DNA of 64,000 nt from assembly GCF_900096995.1 (NCBI RefSeq), contig NZ_OANT01000006.1, positions 62,001-126,000 on the forward strand, written 5' to 3'. Positions 10,778 to 21,124 of the stretch are shown one piece after another. The stretch's first letter is position 1; each line of letters opens with the position of its first letter. A program made the position numbers and the translations under genes. This stretch comes from Acinetobacter puyangensis (lineage in GTDB: Bacteria > Pseudomonadota > Gammaproteobacteria > Pseudomonadales > Moraxellaceae). The notes under the pieces were generated by a model. The model worked only from the letters and a program-made list of their open reading frames with translations, was not told the origin of the DNA and searched no databases.

Positions 10778-10806
10778 GGCAGCTTCGGCTGCCTTCTAGT
10801 TTTTGG
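10778..10806 (+). terminator. Terminator after receptor 1
   Basis: GGCAGC and GCTGCC pair across a TTCG tetraloop (10778-10793), followed by a T-rich tail. Confidence 0.75.
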
Positions 10807-10898
10807 AATATAATATTGATACAATTAAAAAATATTTTAATTTAATAACATAAATTAGAAATTCTAAAATTAACAGTTAATTTATAATACACTCTTAC

Positions 10899-10967
10899 AA
10901 ATTGTAATAAAATGTAAAAAAATGTGTTGACTTGCTATGCTTTTAAGAAAGATAATAATTATCATTA
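10899..10967 (+). promoter_or_regulatory. Fur-box promoter of the second TonB-dependent receptor
   Basis: TTGACT (10927-10932), an 18-base spacer and GATAAT (10951-10956) form the promoter. GATAATAATTATCATTA (10951-10967) is a near-consensus Fur box lying on the -10. The upstream 34 bases (10899-10932) duplicate those before receptor 1. Confidence 0.8.
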
Positions 10968-10996
10968 AAGTTTACTAAGTGTTTAAGGTAAAATTC

Positions 10997-13204
10997 ATGA
11001 TGTATCAATCTCCCCTTGCTACAGCAATTAAAGTCTCAATGTTTTCTTTAACCGCTGTATGTAGTGTCACCATTTTTGCAGCAGATAATGTCCAGCAATT
11101 GCCTACGATTGAAGTACAGGCAGAAGAAGAAAATACTTATACTGTAAAAGAGAGTAATGCCGCGACAAAATTAAATTTGAGTCTTAAAGATACACCACAA
11201 TCAGTAACAGTGATTACCCAACAACAGATAGAAGATCAAGATTTAAATACTGTAGAAGAAGTTTTGGAAAAAACTCCTGGAGTATATGTACGTCGTTTTG
11301 GCGCACAAGGTGCTATCGGTAATGGTGGGGAATATACTCTTTATTATGCCAGAGGAAATCAAATTCTTAATTATCAAGTTGATGGTGTTATGACATCGCC
11401 TGCGACCAGCGGAAAGAATGGTTCATCACTAAGTAATTTAGACCCTAGTGTTTATGAAAATGTAGCTGTAATTAAAGGGGCTGCTGGGTTGACCAACGGT
11501 GCAGGATATCCTAGTGCAAGCGTAGGTTTAAACCGAAAACATGCGACTAGTGTTAGTCCAACTGGTACAGTGCGCGTAAGTGGTGGTTCAAATAATGCCA
11601 TACGCTCAGAATTTGATGTACAGCGAGCCTTAACACAATCTGGCGATGTCCGTGGTCGTGTCGTTGCGGCTTATGGTCAAAGTGATTCTTGGCGAGATTG
11701 GGGTGATCAATCCAATGCTCTATTATACGGTGTTGTTGATGCGGATCTATCAGACCGAAGTTCGTTGGCTATAGGTGCCATGTTGAGCCGTTCACGTCTG
11801 GATGGTCAAGGCATACATGGTTTGGATATGTATGGCGCGGATGGTAAGATTATGCCATTTGATCGGGAATTTAATGCCAGTGCACGTTGGGCTTATAGCC
11901 AAGTTGACACATTAAATCTTTTTGCGCAATTAACACATGAATTTGCAAATCGATGGAAAATTCAGGCAAATTATAATTACACCAAACAGGATATTGAATC
12001 ACTGTATGGTGTTATTGGTGTTGCTCAGGTCAATTATACAGATATGACAGCTTCACTGGCTGCTTCACAAAATGATTTCAATCCTGAAGAACATAGTCTT
12101 GATGTTTCAGTCAATGGACCTTACCACTTGTTTGGCCGTGAACATGAGCTTATGCTGGGAGCAAGTTATCAAAACTTAAAAAGTAATAATAATGCGTATG
12201 CAGGGTACAGTGCGAGTGGCGTAATTGATTTAAACACATGGAATGGTACAATTGCTCAACCAGCTTCGGCAACCGTAGCTACAGGTGTAAGCAATAAAGA
12301 TTATGAACAAAGCGGGTTTTACCTTGCAACACGTTTAAATCCTGTCGATCCATTACATATTATCGTTGGTGGCCGTGTTTCAAATTACGATTTAAAAACA
12401 CATTCTACAAATACCATAAGAAATACTGTATCTAACTCACATGTTGATGAATCAAATGAATTAACACCATATGCAGGATTAACATTTGATATCACGCCAT
12501 ATTTGACAGCTTATGCAAGTTATACCAATATCTTTTTGCCACAAACCAATCGTGATTATTCATATAAAGTGCTTGATCCTCAAGAAGGGAATAACTATGA
12601 GGCTGGCTTAAAATCTTCATTTTATGATAATCGGTTGAATATTAGTGCAGCATATTTTCAAGCAAAAATGGATAATGTCGCTGAAGTGGCCGGGAAATAT
12701 TCGGCTGATGATGCGGCTGTTCTAAATGGTTGGACAACAGTAGGAACTTCTTATCACCGTGGGGTAAAAGGGGCTGAAACCAAGGGTTTTGAAATTGAAC
12801 TTGCGGGAGAAGTTTTACCAGGCTGGAATATTCAAGCAGGTTATACACAAGCAGAAACAAAAGATAATACTGGAACACGCATCAATACAGATATTCCAAA
12901 ACAGCAAGTTAAATTATTTTCAACGTATAAACTTCCTGTTTTAGATAACAAATTGACAGTTGGAGCTGGCCTTAATTGGCAAAGTGAGTTTTATGACCGC
13001 AGCACTACTGGTGTAAATTATGAGGCATACAGACAAAAAGGTTTTACCTTGGTAGATCTCATGGCACGTTATGAAGTTAACCAAAATGTAAATCTCGGGC
13101 TAAATATTGCCAATGTGACGGACGAGAAATATCGTTTAAATACATGGGCAAATACGTATGGGGATCCAAGAACATATACCTTGTCATTCGCGTATAAATT
13201 TTAA
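10997..13204 (+). CDS. TonB-dependent siderophore receptor (outer membrane), copy 2
   Basis: About 735 residues. The signal peptide (MMYQSPLATAIKVSMFSLTA onward, ending IFAAD) closely resembles that of receptor 1, and NVQQLPTIEVQAE is a TonB-box-like segment. The plug contains LKDTPQSVTVITQQQIEDQDL and the barrel ends in Phe (SFAYKF). The plug signature is typical of FpvA/FhuE-type ferric-siderophore receptors. I place the start at ATG 10997, with TAAGG eight bases upstream; a GTG at 10979 would add six residues and lacks support. The two receptors share leader and promoter but differ widely in the barrel, suggesting an old duplication with different ligands. Confidence 0.9.
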   Translation: MMYQSPLATAIKVSMFSLTAVCSVTIFAADNVQQLPTIEVQAEEENTYTVKESNAATKLNLSLKDTPQSVTVITQQQIEDQDLNTVEEVLEKTPGVYVRRFGAQGAIGNGGEYTLYYARGNQILNYQVDGVMTSPATSGKNGSSLSNLDPSVYENVAVIKGAAGLTNGAGYPSASVGLNRKHATSVSPTGTVRVSGGSNNAIRSEFDVQRALTQSGDVRGRVVAAYGQSDSWRDWGDQSNALLYGVVDADLSDRSSLAIGAMLSRSRLDGQGIHGLDMYGADGKIMPFDREFNASARWAYSQVDTLNLFAQLTHEFANRWKIQANYNYTKQDIESLYGVIGVAQVNYTDMTASLAASQNDFNPEEHSLDVSVNGPYHLFGREHELMLGASYQNLKSNNNAYAGYSASGVIDLNTWNGTIAQPASATVATGVSNKDYEQSGFYLATRLNPVDPLHIIVGGRVSNYDLKTHSTNTIRNTVSNSHVDESNELTPYAGLTFDITPYLTAYASYTNIFLPQTNRDYSYKVLDPQEGNNYEAGLKSSFYDNRLNISAAYFQAKMDNVAEVAGKYSADDAAVLNGWTTVGTSYHRGVKGAETKGFEIELAGEVLPGWNIQAGYTQAETKDNTGTRINTDIPKQQVKLFSTYKLPVLDNKLTVGAGLNWQSEFYDRSTTGVNYEAYRQKGFTLVDLMARYEVNQNVNLGLNIANVTDEKYRLNTWANTYGDPRTYTLSFAYKF

Positions 13205-13214
13205 TACATAATAA

Positions 13215-13236
13215 GGCAGCTTTAGCTGCCTTTTTT
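13215..13236 (+). terminator. Terminator after receptor 2
   Basis: GGCAGC-TTTA-GCTGCC followed by six T. The stem is the same as in the terminator after receptor 1. Confidence 0.85.
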
Positions 13237-13249
13237 GTCTGAGGATTAA

Positions 13250-16200
13250 GTGGTAGCATTACAGCCTCATTCATCTTTATCTACGACCTTCTCAAACATG
13301 ATGTCTTTCTTGCAATCCAACATCTCAACGTTAAATCTAAAACAGTTAAAAAAAGGCGAACGTCGCTGGGTCGGACAAATTCAGGGATCGATTGGTAGTT
13401 TATTGCTGAGCGAAATTGCCCAGCAAGAAAAACGTCTGATGGTGATGGTCGCAAGAAATAATCAGCATCTGGGGCAGTTGGAAAGTGAACTGGAGTTTTA
13501 CGGTGTTAAACCACAGGTTTTTCCGGACTGGGAAACGCTGCCATATGACCGATTATCACCGCATCAGGATATTATTTCCGAACGGTTGAGTTTACTGACC
13601 AATATTCCCAAGACCGGAATTGTTTTACTATCAGCGACCACGTTGGCGCAGCGAGTTGTGCCACCTGGCTGGTTGTTTGGACAGCATTTTGATATCAAAC
13701 AAGGTGAAAAATTTGATATAGAGCGAAAACGGGAGCAATTGATCGCAGCAGGTTACCATCTGGTTGATACCGTCTATGAACATGGTGAGTTTGCGGTACG
13801 AGGCAGCTTGATGGATATTTTTGCCTCGGGTCAGGAATTTCCGGTACGAATTGATTTGTTCGATGATGAGGTGGAAAGCCTGCGTTATTTCGATCCGGAA
13901 ACCCAGCGTACCACAGAAAAAGTCGAGAATTTTACGATTTTGCCTGCCAAAGAATTTCCATTAAAAGATGGACGCAGTACTTTTCGTAATCGTTATGCCG
14001 AGATCTTTCCCAATGCCAACCCAAAACGTAATCCTTTATATCAGGATGTGATGGATGGTCTGGCCAGCCCGGGACTGGAATATTATTTCCCGCTGTTTTT
14101 TGAGCGTGAACAATTACAACAAAGTCTATTTTTGGATTATATTCCACTCGATGCATTAATCGTCACTGAACAGCATTTGGAGCAGGATGTTGATCATTTC
14201 TGGCAGGAAGTCGAACGACGTTATCATGATCGTCGCCATGATATTGATCAGCCGATTGTGCCACCGGAGCAATTGTTTGTGCCACCGGTGCAAATTTCCC
14301 AGCGTTTAAATCAATATGCACGTTTAATTGTTGGCAATGACAGCGCATCAGATCGGGCTGGTGCAGTCAATCTATCCGGCTTGGAACCGCCAAAATTAAG
14401 TGTTGATCATAAAAATGAAGACCCCTTTGCAAGCCTAAAACATTTTATTGCCCAGCAAAAACAGCCGACATTGATTGTGGCTGAAAGTGCTGGACGACGT
14501 GAAACGCTAAAAGAGTCATTAAAACTAAATAAATTGCCTGTTGTGACAGGTTTTCAGCAGTTTATTCAGGATAAGTTAAATCTGGCGATCACTGATGCAC
14601 CGCTGGAACGTGGTTTGCAGTTGCCCAACCAGTTGACCATCATTACTGAAAATCAATTATATGAACAACGGGTAATTCAGCGTCGTCGTAAGCATCAGAA
14701 AGAAGTATCGGAAGAATTTCTGGTCAGAAGTTTGACTGAGCTGTCGATCGGTGCACCAGTGGTACATATTGATTATGGGGTCGGGCGTTATGCCGGCTTG
14801 GTAACGCTGGATATTGATGATCAAACCCATGAGTTTTTACAACTCAATTATGCCGATGATGCCAAGGTCTATGTACCTGTCACCAATCTGCATTTAATTA
14901 GTCGTTTTAGTGGTGGTGATCCGGATCTAGCACCTTTACATAAACTGGGGACCGACCAATGGAATAAAGCCAAACGCAAGGCACTGGAACAAATCCATGA
15001 TGTGGCAGCAGAATTATTGCATATCCATGCCCGTCGTCAGGCCAAACCGGGCTTTGCTTTTGTCGTGGATGAGGTTGCCTATCATCAGTTTGTCAGTGGT
15101 TTTATCTATGAGGAAACTGTCGATCAACAAAATGCCATTATTGCAACCTTACATGATATGCAGCAGGCACGTCCGATGGATCGTTTGGTCTGTGGTGATG
15201 TCGGTTTTGGTAAAACCGAAGTGGCAATGCGTGCGGCATTTGTAGCAGCACAAAATGGCAAACAGGTGGCTGTACTGGTGCCGACCACCTTGTTGGCACA
15301 GCAACACTATGAATCCTTTAAGGATCGTTTTGCTGATACACCGATTCGTATCGAAGTTCTATCTCGTTTTGGAACCAATAAGACCCATCAAAAAATCATT
15401 GAAGATATTGCTGAGGGAAAAGTCGATATCGTAATTGGTACGCACAAAATTTTGCAGGAATCGGTACAGTTTAAAGATTTAGGCTTGATGATTGTCGATG
15501 AGGAACATCGTTTTGGTGTGCGTGACAAAGAGCGGATTAAAGCATTACGTGCCAATGTCGATATGCTGACTTTAACCGCAACACCAATCCCACGGACCTT
15601 GAATATGGCATTTTCAGGGATGCGGGATCTTTCCATTATTGCCACGCCACCAGCACGACGCTTGGCGGTAAAAACCTTCGTAATGGAGGATACTGATGCC
15701 ACCATTAAAGAGGCGGTACTCCGTGAGTTATTACGTGGTGGGCAGGTGTATTTCCTGCATAACGAAGTCGAAACTATCGAACGCACCGCAGAAAATTTAC
15801 GGGTTTTATTGCCCGAAGCACGGGTTGCCGTGGCACATGGTCAAATGCGTGAAAAAGAGCTGGAACATGTAATGCAGCAGTTTTATCACAAACAATATAA
15901 TGTGCTGGTCTGTTCCACCATCATTGAAACTGGGATTGATGTGCCGAATGCCAATACCATTATTATTGAACGTGCGGATAAACTAGGTCTGGCACAACTG
16001 CATCAGTTGCGTGGTCGTGTTGGTCGTTCTCATCATCAGGCCTATGCCTATTTACTCGTACCATCGATTAAACATCTTAAAGGTGATGCAGAAAAACGCT
16101 TAGATGCGATTCAGCGCGCCAATACGCTGGGTGCAGGTTTTGTACTTGCCACCGAAGATCTAGAAATTCGTGGTGCAGGGGATTTATTGGGTGAGCAGCA

Positions 16201-16756
16201 AAGCGGCAGTATGCAGGCGATTGGTTATAGCCTGTATATGGAAATGCTGGAAAAAGCCACCAAAGCCATTCAAAAAGGCAAATCACCAAACTTTGATGCG
16301 CCATTGAATTTAACCGCAGATATTAATCTGCATTTGCCTGCCTTGATTCCCGATGATTATTTGGGTGATGTACATCAACGTTTGTTATTTTATAAGCGCA
16401 TCAGTAATGCAGCCAATGCCGAAAAACTGGATCATATCCGCGTTGAATTAATTGATCGTTTTGGAATTTTACCGCAAGCGGTTAAGGATTTATTTGCTGT
16501 TCATCACATTCGTTTAAAAGCGGAAACACTGGGTATTGCCAAGATCGATATCGCTAAAGGTGGCGGTAACATCGACTTTTTGCCCGATACGCCAGTACAA
16601 GCCATGACGATTATTCAATTGATGCAGAAAAATCCGACCCATTATCGTATGCAAGGTGGACAGCGTCTAAAAGTGACAGTAAATCTGGAAGAATCAGAAA
16701 AAAGACTGGCATTTGTACAGCAATTACTCGATGGTTTATTGCAAGCCTTACATTGA
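13250..16756 (+). CDS. mfd: Transcription-repair coupling factor Mfd
   Basis: An 1168-residue DNA translocase that removes stalled RNA polymerase from lesions and recruits UvrA. The UvrB-like N-terminal module (WETLPYDRLSPHQDIISERLS), the RNA-polymerase-interacting domain (GAPVVHIDYGVGRYAGL), and the RecG-like helicase with Walker A GDVGFGKTE (about residue 650) and DEEH box (about 750) are present. The later motif TIIETGIDVPNANTIIIERAD and the C-terminal TRCF domain follow. The GTG start at 13250 has a GAGG ribosome site five bases upstream; ATGs at 13298 and 13301 lack one. The start lies 14 bases after the receptor terminator, so the promoter must overlap that region. Confidence 0.96.
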   Translation: MVALQPHSSLSTTFSNMMSFLQSNISTLNLKQLKKGERRWVGQIQGSIGSLLLSEIAQQEKRLMVMVARNNQHLGQLESELEFYGVKPQVFPDWETLPYDRLSPHQDIISERLSLLTNIPKTGIVLLSATTLAQRVVPPGWLFGQHFDIKQGEKFDIERKREQLIAAGYHLVDTVYEHGEFAVRGSLMDIFASGQEFPVRIDLFDDEVESLRYFDPETQRTTEKVENFTILPAKEFPLKDGRSTFRNRYAEIFPNANPKRNPLYQDVMDGLASPGLEYYFPLFFEREQLQQSLFLDYIPLDALIVTEQHLEQDVDHFWQEVERRYHDRRHDIDQPIVPPEQLFVPPVQISQRLNQYARLIVGNDSASDRAGAVNLSGLEPPKLSVDHKNEDPFASLKHFIAQQKQPTLIVAESAGRRETLKESLKLNKLPVVTGFQQFIQDKLNLAITDAPLERGLQLPNQLTIITENQLYEQRVIQRRRKHQKEVSEEFLVRSLTELSIGAPVVHIDYGVGRYAGLVTLDIDDQTHEFLQLNYADDAKVYVPVTNLHLISRFSGGDPDLAPLHKLGTDQWNKAKRKALEQIHDVAAELLHIHARRQAKPGFAFVVDEVAYHQFVSGFIYEETVDQQNAIIATLHDMQQARPMDRLVCGDVGFGKTEVAMRAAFVAAQNGKQVAVLVPTTLLAQQHYESFKDRFADTPIRIEVLSRFGTNKTHQKIIEDIAEGKVDIVIGTHKILQESVQFKDLGLMIVDEEHRFGVRDKERIKALRANVDMLTLTATPIPRTLNMAFSGMRDLSIIATPPARRLAVKTFVMEDTDATIKEAVLRELLRGGQVYFLHNEVETIERTAENLRVLLPEARVAVAHGQMREKELEHVMQQFYHKQYNVLVCSTIIETGIDVPNANTIIIERADKLGLAQLHQLRGRVGRSHHQAYAYLLVPSIKHLKGDAEKRLDAIQRANTLGAGFVLATEDLEIRGAGDLLGEQQSGSMQAIGYSLYMEMLEKATKAIQKGKSPNFDAPLNLTADINLHLPALIPDDYLGDVHQRLLFYKRISNAANAEKLDHIRVELIDRFGILPQAVKDLFAVHHIRLKAETLGIAKIDIAKGGGNIDFLPDTPVQAMTIIQLMQKNPTHYRMQGGQRLKVTVNLEESEKRLAFVQQLLDGLLQALH

Positions 16757-16883
16757 TTTTGCTGAATATTGGGGGATTGGATATGGAATGGCTACTTAAG
16801 TAAATATTTGTCGAAAAACTTAATATCTATCGCATAGCTATGATAGTATTGCTGCATCGTAATAACTGCTTCATTTAATAGAT

Positions 16884-17318
16884 ATGTTTACTTTGCATCC
16901 TCAACTCGCCCAAGACACTTTTTTTGTAGGTGATTTTCCGTTGTGTACATGTCGTCTGATGAATGATATGCAATTTCCATGGCTCATTCTGATTCCCCGT
17001 GTGCCTGGTGTAAGTGAATTATATGAATTAAGTCAGGCGGATCAGGAACAATTTTTACGTGAATCAAGCTGGTTATCCAGTCAACTTTCCCGTGTTTTTC
17101 GTGCCGATAAAATGAATGTCGCTGCGCTTGGCAATATTGTGCCACAATTACATTTTCATCATGTGGTACGTTATCAAAATGATGTCGCTTGGCCAAAACC
17201 AGTATGGGGAACACCTGCGACACCTTATACCAATGAAGTTTTAAATCATATGCGCCAAACCTTGATGCTCGCTTTGCGTGGTCAGGGAGATATGCCTTTT
17301 GATTGGCGTATGGATTAA
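16884..17318 (+). CDS. HIT-domain protein (nucleotide hydrolase or transferase family)
   Basis: A 144-residue histidine-triad superfamily protein. The core is LGNIVPQLHFHHVVRYQND, in which the triad HxHxH reads Q-L-H-F-H-H: the first histidine is Gln, as in a known proteobacterial subgroup, while the catalytic middle and last histidines are kept. Family members hydrolyse dinucleoside polyphosphates such as Ap4A or nucleoside phosphoramidates. It is 26 bases upstream of the cyclase gene and likely in the same transcript. In the 127 bases before it, a dyad CATAGCTATG is seen at 16833-16842. Confidence 0.82.
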   Translation: MFTLHPQLAQDTFFVGDFPLCTCRLMNDMQFPWLILIPRVPGVSELYELSQADQEQFLRESSWLSSQLSRVFRADKMNVAALGNIVPQLHFHHVVRYQNDVAWPKPVWGTPATPYTNEVLNHMRQTLMLALRGQGDMPFDWRMD

Positions 17319-17344
17319 CTTCCCTAAGCGTGGGAATTTAAACG

Positions 17345-18820
17345 ATGGCAATGATGCAGAATGTCTTTGATTCCCATCATTTTAGCCGAATATTACGGAT
17401 TGTCGGCTATACCATTTTAAGCCTGATTTTATTTGTTAGTAGTATTACCGAAATAAACGTTGAATTAAAATATTTATTATTAATTCCGTTTGTCATCATT
17501 GTTTTGTTGTATGAGTCGCTGGTTTTAAGAAAAGTAGAATATCACTTTGGTAAAACTGTCCGCAGAAATGTCCAATTTCTTTTTGATGTGGCACTGGTGA
17601 CTTTGTATATTGCGGCAATACATGCACTGCTTATTCCAACATTAACCATTGTTGGGGCACTGATTTTTGCAGCAGTATTTGGACGTATCAACAAGCTAGT
17701 TTTGACCATTTCCCCGATTGTTAGTTTATTGCTGTTTTATCTTTCATCTTTTCTTGTGTTCGGTTTTCAGCCTTATTTAGAGCAAAGCAGCCGAGAGCTG
17801 AATGTACTTTCTATTTTTGCCTTTATGCTGTTTATTTTTATGGGCATGTATTACCAAACCAGACAATCCTATTTATTAAATCAAGAAAAACAATATTATA
17901 TAGAAGAAACTAATCGTTATCTCAAGTTAAATAATCAACTGGCACGTTATGCGCCTATGCAGCTCTGGCAATCGATTATGCGAGGTGAGCTCGAGGCTAA
18001 GGTTGAATATAAACGACGTAAGTTGACAGTTTTCTTTTCAGATATTCAAGGATTTACAGATTTATCCGAAAAATTAATTCCAGATGATCTGGCTTTTTTA
18101 TTAAATGATTATCTTAAGCACATGACCGAAATTGCCAAAAATTATGGGGGTACCATCGATAAGTTTATGGGCGATGGCATGCTTATTTTCTTTGGTGATC
18201 CAAATAGCCGTGGTGTAAAAGAAGATGCGGTGGCCTGTCTGGATATGGCGGTTGCCATGCGTCAACAAATGCGTATTTTGCGTGAACGTTGGATTAAAAT
18301 GGGCTATGCTTCACTGCATATCCGTATGGGTATTGCAACGGGATATTGCCACGTGGGTAATTATGGTACTATTCATCGGATGTCCTATACCATTGTAGGG
18401 CGAGACGCCAATTTAGCATCTCGTTTGCAAACCGCAGCTGAAGTGGATCAGATTTTAATTTCCGAAGAAACCTTTAATTTGGTCAAGGAACAATTTTTAT
18501 GTATTAAAAATCAACCGATGAAGCTCAAAGGTATTACCGAATTTGTTCGGTCTTGGCAGGTGGTTGAACGTTATAATGAAGCAGTTGACAAGTATCAACG
18601 TTGGTATGATTATGAATATAAGGGATTTAATCTACTGTTAAATCTAGACAAAACCACCATATATGAATATCCACAACTGATTAATGCAATGGAACAAACC
18701 ATCGAACGTTTAAAATTACAACAAAAAAGAACCGATGATGATGGGGTAGTGGTACTAAGCGAGAGAAGTATTGTACATCTGCCGAATGATGATCATAAAG
18801 TTGATAAAACCAAATCGTAA
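17345..18820 (+). CDS. Membrane-bound class III adenylate/guanylate cyclase
   Basis: A 491-residue protein with five or six N-terminal membrane segments (about 17-37, 42-62, 77-113, 117-140, 155-170), then a short linker and a cyclase homology domain (about 225-395). Metal-binding aspartates are D233 (FSDIQGF) and D277 (DKFMGDGM). Adenine-selecting lysine K273 is present, with Thr349 (SYTIVG) at the second specificity site as in class IIIb enzymes. Transition-state residues N356 and R360 (NLASRL) are kept, so it is predicted to make cAMP. The membrane module could sense a lipid or membrane state, which is inference. The tail after 400 is hydrophilic and unassigned. It follows the HIT gene. 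Confidence 0.88.
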   Translation: MAMMQNVFDSHHFSRILRIVGYTILSLILFVSSITEINVELKYLLLIPFVIIVLLYESLVLRKVEYHFGKTVRRNVQFLFDVALVTLYIAAIHALLIPTLTIVGALIFAAVFGRINKLVLTISPIVSLLLFYLSSFLVFGFQPYLEQSSRELNVLSIFAFMLFIFMGMYYQTRQSYLLNQEKQYYIEETNRYLKLNNQLARYAPMQLWQSIMRGELEAKVEYKRRKLTVFFSDIQGFTDLSEKLIPDDLAFLLNDYLKHMTEIAKNYGGTIDKFMGDGMLIFFGDPNSRGVKEDAVACLDMAVAMRQQMRILRERWIKMGYASLHIRMGIATGYCHVGNYGTIHRMSYTIVGRDANLASRLQTAAEVDQILISEETFNLVKEQFLCIKNQPMKLKGITEFVRSWQVVERYNEAVDKYQRWYDYEYKGFNLLLNLDKTTIYEYPQLINAMEQTIERLKLQQKRTDDDGVVVLSERSIVHLPNDDHKVDKTKS

Positions 18821-18866
18821 TCCAGTTTTATCCTCATCGATTAAATATACATTTTTTTATAATCGT

Positions 18867-19205
18867 TTAATGCTTTTCAGAGGCATGATTGATGGTATAT
18901 TTGGGAATCTCGATTTCCAGATCTTCATCTTCAATTTCAACCTGACAAGACAAGCGTGATTCTGCTTCAAGTCCCCATGCCCGGTCTAATAAATCCGCTT
19001 CTATATCGCTCATTTCATCAAGCTCATAAAAGCCTTTACGCACTACCACATGGCAGGTTGTACAGGCACAAGACATATCGCAAGCATGCTCAATTTTAAT
19101 CCCATGATCCAATAAGCTCTGGCAAAGATTGGCCTTTTTCTCAACTTCAAACTCTGCACCATTTGGGCAGATTTCAGGATGAGGTAAAACTTTAATACGT
19201 GGCAT
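18867..19205 (-). CDS. fdx: ISC-type [2Fe-2S] ferredoxin
   Basis: A 112-residue adrenodoxin-type ferredoxin, last gene of the isc-hsc operon. The cluster cysteines lie in HACDMSCACTTCHV (C-x5-C-x2-C) with a fourth further on. The C-terminal EIEIPKYTIN is typical of ISC ferredoxins. It supplies electrons to IscS-IscU for sulphur reduction during cluster assembly. It starts 3 bases after the hscA stop, so the two are co-transcribed and probably translationally coupled. No iscX follows it. Confidence 0.95.
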   Translation of the reverse strand: MPRIKVLPHPEICPNGAEFEVEKKANLCQSLLDHGIKIEHACDMSCACTTCHVVVRKGFYELDEMSDIEADLLDRAWGLEAESRLSCQVEIEDEDLEIEIPKYTINHASEKH

Positions 19206-19208
19206 GGC

Positions 19209-21083
19209 TTATTTATCCTTGTCTTGTTGATTGGCGGCCCAATCTTCTACACGAGTACCTTTTAACGCATGATCAATATGGCGATTCATACGCATTGCTG
19301 CAAATAAATCACTATAGATTTTCAGATTTTCTACAGCTTGCTCAATTTTATCGATGTCCTGATCCTGCAAGGTATGCTCTAATATCTTCAATGTACTCTG
19401 TAAACGTTCAGCCTCTTCTGCACTTAAGAGATGCTGATCGACAGCAAGCGCCTGTTTTAGTGCTTCAATTTCACGCTGTGCCTCGACTTTGGTTTCTTGT
19501 AACTGACGATCTTTTTTGTCTTGTTCGGCAAACTTAAAACCTTCCAATAACAACCGCTCGGTATCTTTTTCTGACAGGCCATAAGAAGGCTTGATGGTTA
19601 TCTTAGCCTGCACATTGGAGGTGGTTTCCAGCGCAGAAACATTCAGTAAACCATCGGCATCCACCTGAAAAGTCACTTCTATGCGTGCTGCGCCGGCGGT
19701 CATGGGTGGAATACCACGTAATTCGAATTTTGCCAAGGTACGGCAATGTTCAACTAAATCACGTTCACCCTGAACTACATGAATCAACATGGCAGTTTGG
19801 CCATCCTGATAGGTGGTAAATTCCTGACGACGAGAAACTGGAATAGACGTATTACGTGGAATAATCCGCTCAACCAGTCCACCCATGGTTTCTAGCCCAA
19901 GTGATAACGGTGTGACATCCAGCAATAGTGTGCCATCTTGACTGTTACCGACCAACTGGTTGGCTGTAATGGCCGCACCGAGTGCAACAACTTCATCTGG
20001 ATTGATACTGCATAATGGTTCTTGATGAAAATAATTGCGTACCGCATCCTGAATGGCTAATGTGCGGGTTGAACCACCCACTAAAATCACCGAATTAATT
20101 TGCTCGGCTTTAAGCTTTGCATCACGCAATACTCTTTGACAAACCTGTAAAGTACGTTCCGTCACAGGCTGAATGATGTCTTGTAACTGGGTTTGATTCA
20201 ACGTGGTATGCGCATCATGAAACTGAATATCAACACTAGTTTCAGTCGTCAGTTGCTCTTTGGCAGCCTTGGCAATCTGAATCAATTCTGCATGTTGCTG
20301 ATTAGCAAGTGTCCCCAGAGAAAATTGCTGTTTCAGGTATTTGACAATCAGACGGTCAATATCGTCACCACCAAGGGCAGTGTGTCCACCAGTTGCCAAT
20401 ACTTCAAATACACCTTTACTAAAGCGCAGAATTGAAATATCAAATGTTCCGCCGCCCAAATCGTAAATGGCAAAATTTTGGTCTTCAGCAATTTGGCTGT
20501 TTTGATCAAGGCCATACGCAATTGCCGCAGCAGTCGGCTCATTCAGTAAACGCAGTACATTTAGGCCGATGAGTTGGGCTGCATCACGTGTTGCCTGGCG
20601 CTGGGCTTCATCAAAATAGGCCGGTACAGTAATAACAGCACCGGTAATCTCGTGGCCAAGGGAACTTTCTGCACGTTGTTTTAATGTTGATAGAATTTGT
20701 GCAGAAATTTCAACCGGTGTTTTACTGCCTTGTCTGGTTATAAAACTGGGCATTTCCTGATCGGTACCTTGTAATTGGTACGGATGCTGAAAACGAATAT
20801 CAGCTTTGGAACGCCCCATAAAACGTTTGACTGAAACGATGGTATTGCTTGGGTCCAAGCTAATCAATGCTTTTGCAGGATTACCTACAAATGTGTCTTG
20901 TTCGCCATAATGTACAATAGAAGGTAACAGACTATGCTGATGTTCATCTTTTAAAATGATCGGTGTGGATGAACGTACACTTGCGACCAAAGAGTTTGTT
21001 GTGCCTAGATCAATCCCAATCCCAACACGATGTTCGTGTGGACTGCTTGATTGTCCGGGTTCGGCAATTTGCAATAAAGCCAT
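19209..21083 (-). CDS. hscA: Fe-S cluster assembly chaperone HscA
   Basis: A 624-residue Hsp70. ATPase motifs [30 protein letters not shown] and VILVGGSTR are intact, followed by the substrate-binding domain ([17 protein letters not shown]) and helical lid. HscA binds the LPPVK-type loop of IscU (here LPPVKVHC is present in IscU) and, with HscB, promotes cluster transfer. Length matches E. coli HscA (616). It is 41 bases downstream of hscB in the operon. Confidence 0.96.
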   Translation of the reverse strand: MALLQIAEPGQSSSPHEHRVGIGIDLGTTNSLVASVRSSTPIILKDEHQHSLLPSIVHYGEQDTFVGNPAKALISLDPSNTIVSVKRFMGRSKADIRFQHPYQLQGTDQEMPSFITRQGSKTPVEISAQILSTLKQRAESSLGHEITGAVITVPAYFDEAQRQATRDAAQLIGLNVLRLLNEPTAAAIAYGLDQNSQIAEDQNFAIYDLGGGTFDISILRFSKGVFEVLATGGHTALGGDDIDRLIVKYLKQQFSLGTLANQQHAELIQIAKAAKEQLTTETSVDIQFHDAHTTLNQTQLQDIIQPVTERTLQVCQRVLRDAKLKAEQINSVILVGGSTRTLAIQDAVRNYFHQEPLCSINPDEVVALGAAITANQLVGNSQDGTLLLDVTPLSLGLETMGGLVERIIPRNTSIPVSRRQEFTTYQDGQTAMLIHVVQGERDLVEHCRTLAKFELRGIPPMTAGAARIEVTFQVDADGLLNVSALETTSNVQAKITIKPSYGLSEKDTERLLLEGFKFAEQDKKDRQLQETKVEAQREIEALKQALAVDQHLLSAEEAERLQSTLKILEHTLQDQDIDKIEQAVENLKIYSDLFAAMRMNRHIDHALKGTRVEDWAANQQDKDK

Positions 21084-21124
21084 AAAGAATTCCGTCTTAA
21101 AGATGAGAGGCGATTATTCAGCGA

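Noticed and set aside
16757..16883. Promoter and operator upstream of the HIT gene
   Set aside because: The dyad CATAGCTATG is present, but no -35 and -10 pair with sensible spacing was found around it.
18821..18866. Terminator between the cyclase and fdx
   Set aside because: Only a weak CGATTA/TAATCG pair with a long loop and no convincing T run.
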